Assembly (NCBI GenBank): GCA_016284485.1
Contig: JAEEOX010000132.1
Coordinates: forward strand, 1-6,477
From: Bacillota bacterium
Lineage (GTDB): Bacteria > Bacillota > Clostridia > Peptostreptococcales > Anaerovoracaceae
Direction of reading: 5' to 3'
DNA: 6,477 nt
Part shown: positions 1 to 5,975 of the stretch, piece by piece
Layout: every line of letters starts with the position of its first letter
Position numbering within the stretch: the first letter of the stretch is position 1
Notes under the pieces: model-generated
Told to the model about the DNA's origin: nothing
The model's database searches: none
What the model saw: the letters and a program-made list of their open reading frames with translations, nothing else
Made by a program: the position numbers and the translations under genes

Positions 1-1
1 C

Positions 2-229
2 GAGGACATCGCCAGGATCAGCGCCGTGATATACTGCGAGAGGAAGTCCCACAAATCCATAATAATCGGTCACGAAGGCCGCAAGCTCAAGGGCGTGGGC
101 AAGGCCGCCCGCCAGGAGATAGAGGATCTCCTGGGTGAGAAGGTGGCCCTGAAACTCTGGGTCAAGGTCAAGGAGAACTGGAGAGATTCGGGAGCGGCCC
201 TTTCGAATTTCGGATACACTGAGAAATGA
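2..229 (+). CDS. era: GTPase Era, C-terminal KH domain (5'-truncated by window edge)
   Basis: Only the last 75 codons are present, in frame from base 2; the N-terminal GTPase domain lies upstream of the window. What is visible is the type II KH RNA-binding domain of Era. It has the segment reading ISAVIYCERKSHKSIIIG, the GxxG loop as GHEG (fragment residues 23-26), then LKGVGKAARQEIEDLLG and the family-typical LWVKVKENWRD, ending LSNFGY before the last few residues. Era binds the 3' end of 16S rRNA and helps 30S subunit maturation in the cytoplasm. This is family knowledge. The gene ends TGA directly followed by TAA, a tandem stop, and the TGA overlaps the recO start codon. There is no sign of damage in the visible part. 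A GTG at 26 opens an internal frame but is not a gene start, because the homology continues upstream of it. Confidence 0.96.
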   Translation, partial: EDIARISAVIYCERKSHKSIIIGHEGRKLKGVGKAARQEIEDLLGEKVALKLWVKVKENWRDSGAALSNFGYTEK

Positions 230-984
230 TAACGGATACAGAAGGTATCATCTTAAGACAATTCAAGACTGTCAACGGCAGGACCATGCTGGTGATGTTT
301 TCCAGGAAACTGGGCAAAATATCAGTGGCCACCAACATGACCGGAGGAGGGAAGAACCGCTCCGCTCTTTCGGCAAAGCCCTTCACCTACGGGAAATATG
401 AACTGTACAAGGGAAGAGAACTGTACGATCTGAATTCCGGGAGGGTGATCGAGAGCTACTACGGGATCGGTGACGATCTGGACAGATTCTCGGCAGCATC
501 ATATTGCCTGGAGCTTACGGACCGGATCCTAATGGAGGAGGACCCGCAGCCAAGACTTTTCGGGGAGCTCACGGAATGCCTCAGGGCCATCGAAAACAGC
601 CGGGGAAATGAGAAGACTCTGACCATCGCCTACATTGTGAAGGCACTGGATCATACGGGCACCATGCCGGAGCTGGATCACTGCGCTTCCTGCGGAAAGG
701 ATATGACCGGTCTCAGACCTGCAGGTTTCAGCGTCGGAGACGGTGGTATAATATGTGGGAACTGCTGTGACGATAAAGTGAAAACTAATGAGGGATCATT
801 GATTTATACAGTGAATTTTGATATAATCAATATCCTGAAATATTTTAAGAATGAGCCCTTTTCGAGATTCGAAAAGATAAGGCTGGATGACCGGCTCTCA
901 GAGGAACTGATGAAGATCCTCAAGAGCTATATGGCCTACCATCTTGACGTAAAGGATCTCAAAAGTGAGTTCATGACTTTTTAA
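226..984 (+). CDS. recO: DNA repair protein RecO
   Basis: The product is 252 aa, a normal RecO length. The N-terminal OB-fold (about residues 1-80) starts with the typical pattern ITDTEGIILRQFKTVNGRT and continues with LVMFSRKLGKISV. The C-terminal helical part holds a four-cysteine zinc-finger-like site, C153-x2-C156 and C177-x2-C180, as in many Firmicutes RecO proteins. RecO works with RecR (and RecF) to load RecA on SSB-coated single-stranded DNA in gap repair and annealing; this is family knowledge. The ATG at 226 overlaps the era stop as ATGA. No strong Shine-Dalgarno is seen before it, so translation is probably coupled to era. Codons from about residue 185 on (780-870) are clearly more AT-rich than the rest and contain a likely promoter for the downstream genes. 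The product name is secure from the overall pattern; no alternative family fits. Confidence 0.94.
   Translation: MITDTEGIILRQFKTVNGRTMLVMFSRKLGKISVATNMTGGGKNRSALSAKPFTYGKYELYKGRELYDLNSGRVIESYYGIGDDLDRFSAASYCLELTDRILMEEDPQPRLFGELTECLRAIENSRGNEKTLTIAYIVKALDHTGTMPELDHCASCGKDMTGLRPAGFSVGDGGIICGNCCDDKVKTNEGSLIYTVNFDIINILKYFKNEPFSRFEKIRLDDRLSEELMKILKSYMAYHLDVKDLKSEFMTF
799..827 (+). promoter_or_regulatory. Predicted sigma-A promoter inside recO
   Basis: The -35 box TTGATT (799-804) is followed by a spacer of exactly 17 nt and a perfect -10 box TATAAT (822-827). TG at 819-820 gives an extended -10 (TGaTATAAT). The start point would be near 834, leaving a leader of about 190 nt inside recO before the DUF4342 gene. 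It lies in a locally AT-rich patch of recO. It would let DUF4342-glyS-ppdK be transcribed apart from era-recO. This is a sequence match only. Confidence 0.6.
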
Positions 985-1009
985 GGGATAGAGTAAGTTT
1001 AAGAGATCT

Positions 1010-1016
1010 AAGGAGG
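1010..1016 (+). promoter_or_regulatory. Strong ribosome binding site of the DUF4342 gene
   Basis: AAGGAGG ends 7 nt before the ATG at 1024. This is a near-perfect Shine-Dalgarno and is the strongest in the window. It settles the start choice and suggests that the protein is made in quantity. Confidence 0.85.
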
Positions 1017-1023
1017 ATCGAAA

Positions 1024-1824
1024 ATGGAAATCACACTGGAAAAGATCGAACTTGTAAAGGACAGAACAGGCGTATCTTACAAAGAAGCAAAAGATGCTCT
1101 GGAAGCCTGTGACGGCAGCGTAGTCGACGCCATTATCTCCATCGATGAGAGCATGGACGGCAAGGACCAGGGTTCCATGGGGGATTACGTACGCAACACA
1201 GTAAACAAGGTCAAGGAGCTTGTAAACAAGGGCAACATCACCAAGATCAGCGTCAAGAGGGGCGATGACTCCATCATCAACATCCCCGTGAACGTAGGTC
1301 TCGTCGGTGCTGTGATCGCACCCTGGGGACTGCTGGCTGCAGCCATCGCAGCCTTCGGATTCAAGTGCAAGGTAGAGCTCACTTCTGATGACGGAAAGGT
1401 CATCGACATTTCCGAGAAGGTGGGCAAGGCCTCCGACACAGTGAAGGAGAAGGCAGGCGTAGTGGTCGACGAGATCAAGAACAGAGCACCTGAAGTATAT
1501 GACAAGGTGAAGGACGCAGGACAGGATGCTTTCGGAAGCATCAAAGAGAAGGCTCCCGAAGTATTCGACAAGGCAAAGGCAGCCGGACAGGAAGCTTTCG
1601 GCAACCTTAAGGAAAAGGCTCCCGAGTACTATGAGAAGGCAAAGGCAGCCGGACAGGAAGCTTTCGAGAACCTCAAGGAAAAGGCCCCCGAATACTATGA
1701 GAAGGCAAAGGCAGCCGGACAGGAAGCTTTTGAGAACCTCAAGGACAAGGTTGCAGGCGAAGATGATTTTGAAGTTGAGATCGAAGTCGACGAGAAGGAC
1801 GTAAACGACGAGCTCAATAAATAA
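1024..1824 (+). CDS. UBA-like + DUF4342 protein with C-terminal 11-residue LEA-like repeats
   Basis: The product is 266 aa. Residues 1-41 resemble the UBA/TS-N three-helix fold seen at the N-terminus of EF-Ts, with LEKIELVKDRTGVSYKEAKD and then DGSVVDAI. Residues about 55-128 match what I know as DUF4342: a Lys-rich start, the strand-like ITKISVKRGDDSIINIPVNVG, a hydrophobic stretch at 91-113 (including VIAPWGLLAAAIAAFGF), then KVELTSDDGKVIDI. Residues 130-239 are ten consecutive 11-mers of the form K-x-x-[A/G]-[P/G/Q]-x-x-[F/Y/V]-[D/E]-x-[A/L/I/V], with Pro every 22 residues (156, 178, 200, 222). The tail (244-266) is very acidic. There is no signal peptide. Function is unknown. The hydrophobic stretch could be a single membrane segment or the core of the domain. 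The repeats predict a long amphipathic helix able to lie on a membrane surface (inference). It sits 39 nt after recO and 21 nt before glyS, an order I recall from other Clostridia. The start is fixed by a strong AAGGAGG at the right spacing. Confidence 0.88.
   Translation: MEITLEKIELVKDRTGVSYKEAKDALEACDGSVVDAIISIDESMDGKDQGSMGDYVRNTVNKVKELVNKGNITKISVKRGDDSIINIPVNVGLVGAVIAPWGLLAAAIAAFGFKCKVELTSDDGKVIDISEKVGKASDTVKEKAGVVVDEIKNRAPEVYDKVKDAGQDAFGSIKEKAPEVFDKAKAAGQEAFGNLKEKAPEYYEKAKAAGQEAFENLKEKAPEYYEKAKAAGQEAFENLKDKVAGEDDFEVEIEVDEKDVNDELNK
1411..1740 (+). repeat. Ten 33-bp coding units (11-residue repeats); the last 198 bp form three 66-bp tandem repeats
   Basis: The coding sequence for residues 130-239 divides into ten 33-nt units. 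From 1543 the units pair into three 66-bp copies at 1543-1608, 1609-1674 and 1675-1740. The last two differ at only 3 of 66 positions by my count, all synonymous third bases. The first differs from the second at about 12 positions. The two alternating peptide units are KEKAPEYYEKA and KAAGQEAFENL. Near-identity of the last two copies points to recent duplication or homogenisation. Confidence 0.9.
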
Positions 1825-2691
1825 CGGCCGAAGAAAGGATAACGTATGGCAGTGGAAGTAACGATGGAAAAGATCACCGCTCTGTGCAAGAACAGGGGAT
1901 ACATATTCCCCGGCTCAGAGATCTACGGCGGTCTTGCAAACACCTGGGACTACGGTCCCCTTGGAGTGGAATATCTGAACAATGTTAAGAAAGCCTGGTG
2001 GAGGAAGTTCGTACAGGAATCCAAGTACAATGTAGGACTTGACGCCGCCATCCTGATGAATCCCCAGACATGGGTGGCCTCAGGACACGTGGGAGGATTC
2101 TCGGATCCCCTTATTGACTGCAGGGCATGCAAATCCAGATTCAGAGCTGACAAGCTCATCGAGGACTGGAATCAGGAGAAGGGCATCAAGGACATGATCG
2201 TGGACGGATGGTCCAACGAGCAGCTTGAAGCCTACATCAGGGACAACGGCATCGTATGCCCCGAATGCGGCAAAAGCGATTTCACCGGCATCAGACAGTT
2301 CAATCTGATGTTCAAAACATTCCAGGGAGTCACAGAGGACTCCAAGGCTGAGATCTACCTCAGACCGGAGACAGCCCAGGGAATCTTCGTAAACTTCAGG
2401 AACGTACAGCGCTCCGCCAGAAAGAAGATACCTTTTGGCATCGCCCAGATAGGCAAATCCTTCAGAAACGAGATCACTCCCGGAAACTTCATCTTCAGGA
2501 CCAGAGAGTTCGAGCAGATGGAGCTGGAGTTCTTCTGCAAACCGGGAACAGATCTTGAATGGTTCGAATACTGGAAGACCTATTGCAGGAATTTCCTCCT
2601 GGCCCTGGGAATGAAGGAAGAGCACCTGAGGATGAGAGATCACTCTCCCGAGGAGCTTTCAAACTATCCAAAGGGAACTACGGACCTGGAG

Positions 2692-2694
2692 TAG
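2692..2694 (+). other. In-frame TAG stop in glyS (codon 283)
   Basis: The frame reads TTDLE-TAG-TFPWGWGELWG. Relatives have Tyr or Phe here (the pattern TTDIEY/F-x-FPFGWGELWG). One base change from TAC or TAT explains it. It splits the catalytic core between motifs 2 and 3. Confidence 0.9.
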
Positions 2695-3165
2695 ACATTC
2701 CCCTGGGGTTGGGGTGAGCTCTGGGGTATCGCGGACAGAACGGATTTCGACCTGAATCAGCACATCAACGTGTCCGGACAGGATCTGAGCTATGTTGATT
2801 CCGAGACCGGCGAGAAGTATGTGCCTTACGTTATCGAGCCATCTCTTGGAGCAGGAAGAGTCGCTCTGGCCTTCCTGATAGACGCTTACGATGAAGAGGA
2901 TCTGTCACAGGACGGCAAGGAGGACATGAGAGTGGTTCTCCGCCTGCATCCTGCGCTGGCCCCCTTCAAGGCGGCTGTGCTTCCTCTTTCGAAGAAGCTT
3001 TCTCCCGTGGCCGAACCCATCTATGAAGAGCTCTGCAAGCACTTCATGGTGGACTTCGACAATTCGGGATCCATCGGCAAGAGATACAGAAGAGAGGACG
3101 AGATCGGTACTCCGTTCTGCATCTGCGTGGACTTCGATACGGAGACGGATGGCTGTGTGACCATC

Positions 3166-3168
3166 TGA
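3166..3168 (+). other. In-frame TGA stop in glyS (codon 441)
   Basis: The frame reads DGCVTI-TGA-DRDTMEQVRIPV. Relatives read CVTVRDRDxMEQVR, so the stop stands at an Arg codon. It would come from AGA or CGA by one base change. The last 25 codons after it (DRDTMEQVR through EERLAF) are preserved. Confidence 0.9.
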
Positions 3169-3255
3169 GACAGGGATACCATGGAACAGGTGAGGATCCC
3201 GGTGAAAGATGTTAAAGCTTACATCGAAGAGAGACTGGCTTTCTAGAGATGGACA

Positions 3256-3269
3256 GTATCAATTGATAC
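3256..3269 (+). promoter_or_regulatory. Perfect 14-bp palindrome in the ppdK leader
   Basis: GTATCAATTGATAC equals its own reverse complement. It fills most of the 38-nt gap between glyS and ppdK and ends 2 nt before the ppdK ribosome binding site. It could be an operator for a dimeric regulator, or in RNA a small hairpin (5-bp stem, AATT loop) beside the Shine-Dalgarno. I do not recognise the site as belonging to a known regulator, and chance is possible. Confidence 0.45.
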
Positions 3270-3271
3270 AG

Positions 3272-3277
3272 AAAGGA
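3272..3277 (+). promoter_or_regulatory. Ribosome binding site that decides the GTG start of ppdK
   Basis: AAAGGA lies 7 nt before the GTG at 3285. The first ATG codons in that frame fall inside conserved PPDK sequence, so GTG is the start. Confidence 0.8.
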
Positions 3278-3284
3278 AATATTC

Positions 3285-5912
3285 GTGGAAAACAAAGTAG
3301 TTTATTCATTCAACGAAGGCTCCAAGGAAATGAAGAGCCTTCTGGGCGGCAAGGGAGCAAACCTGGCAGAGATGACCAGGATCGGTCTCCCCGTACCCTT
3401 CGGCTTCACTGTTACTACAGAGGCATGCAACAAGTATTATGAGGACGGCAAGAAGATCTCCGACGACGTGATCCAGGCTATCTACGAGAAGCTTGAGGAA
3501 CTCGAGATCGTGACCGGCAAAAAATTCGGATCCAATGAGAATCCTCTCCTTGTTTCTGTAAGATCCGGCGCAGTCATCTCCATGCCCGGCATGATGGACA
3601 CCATCCTGAACCTGGGTCTCAACGACCAGTCTGTGGAAGGTCTTGCAGCAAGGACCAACAACAGAAGGTTCGCAATGGACAGTTACAGAAGATTCATCCA
3701 GATGTTCGGTGACGTAGTTCAGGAGATCCCCAAGGAGAAGTTCGACAAGATCTTCGACGGCAGGAAGGAACTCAAGGGCGTCAAGTATGACGTTGAACTC
3801 ACAGCTGAGGACCTGGAAGAGATCATCAAACAGTACAAGGTACTTGTAAAGGAAGAGACCGGAGAGGAATTCCCGCAGGATCCCAAGGTACAGCTCATCG
3901 AGGCTGTAAAGGCAGTATTCAGATCCTGGATGAATGACAGAGCCATCCTCTACAGGAAGCTGAACGGCATCCCGGGCAACCTGGGAACAGCTGTAAACGT
4001 ACAGTCCATGGTATTCGGAAACATGGGCAACGATTCCGGAACAGGCGTGGCCTTCACCAGAAGCCCGTCCAACGGAGAGAAGAAGATCTTCGGAGAATTC
4101 CTTGTGAACGCACAGGGCGAGGACGTTGTGGCAGGAGTCAGAACACCTCTCAACATCGACGAGATGGAGAAGGCCTTCCCCGAAGCATACAAGAATTTCG
4201 TACACATCGCAGACGTTCTTGAGAAGCACTACAAGGACACTCAGGACATGGAGTTCACCGTTGAGGACGGCAAGCTCTACATGCTTCAGACCAGAAACGG
4301 CAAGCGTACAGCTCAGGCTGCTGTCAAGATCGCAGTGGACATGGTGGCAGAGGGCCTCATCGACAAGGAGACAGCTGTAACAAGACTTGAGCCTTCTCAG
4401 ATCGACCAGCTGCTTCACCCCATGTTCGACGCAGACGAATTAAAGGGCGCAAAGGTCATCGCCAAGGGCAAGCCCGCTTCCCCGGGAGCAGCCTTCGGAC
4501 ACATCTACTTCACAGCAGACGATGCCACAGAAGCTGCCAACAGAGGAGAGAAGGTACTTCTCGTAAGAGCTGAGACTTCACCTGAAGACCTGGCAGGAAT
4601 GGTTGCCGCAGAAGGTATTCTGACCGAGAGAGGCGGAATGACTTCCCACGCTGCAGTAGTTGCCAGAGGAATGGGCAAGTGCTGCGTGGCAGGATGCTCC
4701 GAAGCCAAGGTAAGCGAAGAGAACAAGACACTGAAGTTCGAGTCGGGCGCAGAGTACAAGGAGGGAGACGTGATCTCCATCAACGGATCCACCGGAGAAG
4801 TTTATGACGGCGCCATCAAGACAGTAGAACCCAGCGTTTCCGGTGATTTTGCAACACTCATGGGATGGGCCGACGAGATCAGGACTCTGAGAGTCAGGAC
4901 CAACGCCGACAACCCCAGAGACGCCAGACAGGCTGTGGAATTCGGATGCGAGGGAATCGGCCTCTGCAGAACTGAGCACATGTTCTTCGAGGAGGAGAGG
5001 ATCCCGGCCATCAGAAGGATGATCGTAGCCAATACCGTCGAAGAGAGAAAGGCTGCTCTGGAGATCATCAAGCCCTATCAGCAGGGAGACTTCAGAGAGA
5101 TGTTCAAAGTCATGGAAGACAGACCCATGACCATCAGACTTCTTGACCCGCCGCTCCACGAGTTCCTTCCCCACACGGAAGAGGATATCAGAGCCCTGGC
5201 CAAGGACATGAATCTGTCCTATGAGACTCTCCAGAACGTAGTGGACGGTCTTCACGAGATGAACCCCATGCTGGGAACCAGAGGATGCAGACTTGACGTT
5301 CTCTATCCTGAGATCGCAGTGATGCAGACCGAAGCCATCATCGGCGCCGCTCTGGAAGTAAAGAAGGAATGCGGATATGACATCGTTCCCGAGATCATGA
5401 TCCCGCTGACCATCGACAAGAAAGAGCTGAAGTACGTCAGCGACATCGTCAGGGAAACTGCCGACAGACTCATCAAGGAGTCCGGAATGGAAATGAGCTA
5501 CATGGTAGGAACCATGGTAGAAGTTCCGAGAGCAGCCCTTACAGCTGACGAGATCGCAGAAGAAGCTGAATTCTTCTCCTTCGGAACCAACGACATGACT
5601 CAGATGACTCTCGGATTCTCCAGAGATGACACAGCAGACCTGGTCAACCTCTACGTTGACAAAGGACTCCTGGAAGAGGATCCCTTCAAGACCATCGACA
5701 TCGACGGCGTAGGCAAGATCGTGGAAATGGCAGTCAAGCTGGGCAAGCAGACCAGACCCAACATCAAGCTGGGCGTATGCGGAGAGCACGGCGGAGATCC
5801 CAAGTCCGTGGAATTCTTCCACAAGATCGGTCTCAACTACGTTTCCTGCTCACCCTTCAGAGTGCCGGTAGCACGTCTGGCAGCGGCGCAGGCAGCCATC
5901 AAGACAAAATAG
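3285..5912 (+). CDS. ppdK: Pyruvate, phosphate dikinase (PPDK)
   Basis: The product is 875 aa, full length for bacterial PPDK (EC 2.7.9.1): ATP + Pi + pyruvate to AMP + PPi + PEP, reversible, cytosolic. The ATP-grasp domain (about 1-340) opens LLGGKGANLAEM (K23) and has SVRSGAVISMPGMMDTILNLG (R93). The phosphohistidine swivel domain (about 385-515) has GGMTSHAAVVARGMG with catalytic His455, the same number as in the Clostridium symbiosum enzyme. The PEP/pyruvate TIM barrel (about 530-873) has R562 in GLCRTEH and R618 in TIRLLDPP. It also has E746 in MVEVPRAA, N769-D770 in FGTNDMTQ, and the acid/base Cys832 in GVCGEHGGDP. All expected catalytic residues are present. The start is GTG with a good AAAGGA. 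The stop TAG is followed one codon later by TGA. Codon choice is strongly biased, suggesting high expression. In Clostridia the enzyme can run in the glycolytic direction using PPi; the direction here cannot be read from sequence. Confidence 0.98.
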   Translation: MENKVVYSFNEGSKEMKSLLGGKGANLAEMTRIGLPVPFGFTVTTEACNKYYEDGKKISDDVIQAIYEKLEELEIVTGKKFGSNENPLLVSVRSGAVISMPGMMDTILNLGLNDQSVEGLAARTNNRRFAMDSYRRFIQMFGDVVQEIPKEKFDKIFDGRKELKGVKYDVELTAEDLEEIIKQYKVLVKEETGEEFPQDPKVQLIEAVKAVFRSWMNDRAILYRKLNGIPGNLGTAVNVQSMVFGNMGNDSGTGVAFTRSPSNGEKKIFGEFLVNAQGEDVVAGVRTPLNIDEMEKAFPEAYKNFVHIADVLEKHYKDTQDMEFTVEDGKLYMLQTRNGKRTAQAAVKIAVDMVAEGLIDKETAVTRLEPSQIDQLLHPMFDADELKGAKVIAKGKPASPGAAFGHIYFTADDATEAANRGEKVLLVRAETSPEDLAGMVAAEGILTERGGMTSHAAVVARGMGKCCVAGCSEAKVSEENKTLKFESGAEYKEGDVISINGSTGEVYDGAIKTVEPSVSGDFATLMGWADEIRTLRVRTNADNPRDARQAVEFGCEGIGLCRTEHMFFEEERIPAIRRMIVANTVEERKAALEIIKPYQQGDFREMFKVMEDRPMTIRLLDPPLHEFLPHTEEDIRALAKDMNLSYETLQNVVDGLHEMNPMLGTRGCRLDVLYPEIAVMQTEAIIGAALEVKKECGYDIVPEIMIPLTIDKKELKYVSDIVRETADRLIKESGMEMSYMVGTMVEVPRAALTADEIAEEAEFFSFGTNDMTQMTLGFSRDDTADLVNLYVDKGLLEEDPFKTIDIDGVGKIVEMAVKLGKQTRPNIKLGVCGEHGGDPKSVEFFHKIGLNYVSCSPFRVPVARLAAAQAAIKTK

Positions 5913-5926
5913 AACTGATGAATGCG

Positions 5927-5957
5927 AAGAGGATCAGACCACAATCTGATCCTCTTT
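5927..5957 (+). terminator. Hairpin after ppdK, probable intrinsic terminator with a short T tract
   Basis: AAGAGGATCAGA (5927-5938) pairs perfectly with TCTGATCCTCTT (5945-5956) around a CCACAA loop. The stem is 12 bp. Only a TTT run follows before AGC, so termination may be partial and allow some readthrough into the membrane protein gene. Confidence 0.7.
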
Positions 5958-5975
5958 AGCGGGTAACTTATCTCA

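Larger units (their letters stand above)
1846..3246 (+). pseudogene. glyS: Glycyl-tRNA synthetase (single-chain class II), interrupted by two in-frame stops
   Basis: One frame runs collinear with GlyRS (EC 6.1.1.14, glycine + ATP + tRNA-Gly) for 466 codons, the expected length. Visible marks include the N-terminal GYIFPGSEIYGGLANTWDYGPLG, a zinc site C92-x2-C95 with C138-x2-C141, and LRPETAQGI (172-180). Motif 2 reads FRNEI (206-210) to FRTREFEQMELEFF (217-230). FPWGWGELWGIADRTD and the motif 3 region VIEPSLGAGR (to R338) follow. The C-terminal anticodon-binding part includes LAPFKAAVLPLSKKL and GSIGKRYRREDEIGTP. The frame is broken by TAG at codon 283 (2692-2694) and TGA at codon 441 (3166-3168), with family-like sequence resuming at once after each. 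The natural end is the TAG at 3244. The first stop would leave a 282-residue product lacking motif 3 and the anticodon-binding domain. The ATG at 1846 has AAAGGA 6 nt upstream; the ATG at 1864 has no comparable site. Either this copy is a young pseudogene, the sequence has errors, or the stops are read through. Family identity is certain; its state is an inference. Confidence 0.87.

Noticed and set aside
1543..1740. CRISPR-like array
   Set aside because: The repeats are contiguous with no spacers, are a multiple of three, and encode a regular peptide repeat within one gene.
1526..1804. Second + frame across the 66-bp repeats giving an Arg/Gln-rich repetitive peptide
   Set aside because: It is an out-of-frame reading of the 11-mer repeats. 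The DUF4342 frame has the ribosome binding site, domain homology and synonymous variation between copies.
1825..1845. T-box leader before glyS
   Set aside because: The gap is only 21 nt, and no T-box core or terminator/antiterminator pair is seen here or before the DUF4342 gene.
2080..2643. Open - strand frame of 187 codons opposite glyS
   Set aside because: It is a shadow of the GlyRS frame, with no family-like motifs.
2692..2694. Pyrrolysine or general TAG reassignment
   Set aside because: ppdK ends at a TAG where the family ends, no other gene has an internal TAG, and the site expects an aromatic residue. No Pyl genes are in view.
2770..3168. Separate 132-residue gene starting at a GTG
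   Set aside because: It is the continuation of the glyS frame after the TAG. The GTG encodes an internal residue and has no ribosome binding site.
3166..3200. Selenocysteine insertion at the glyS TGA; a small possible stem pairs GGGAT (3173-3177) with ATCCC (3196-3200)
   Set aside because: The family residue is Arg, not Cys or Sec. The stem is short and bulged and starts too close to the TGA to look like a bacterial SECIS.
3306..4418. Long open frame on the - strand opposite ppdK (about 370 codons), and another of about 414 codons at 4578-5822
   Set aside because: They lie wholly inside ppdK, whose biased codon use happens to keep the reverse frame open. Their translations are rich in Cys, His, Ser and Val in no recognisable family pattern, and no ribosome binding site supports them.
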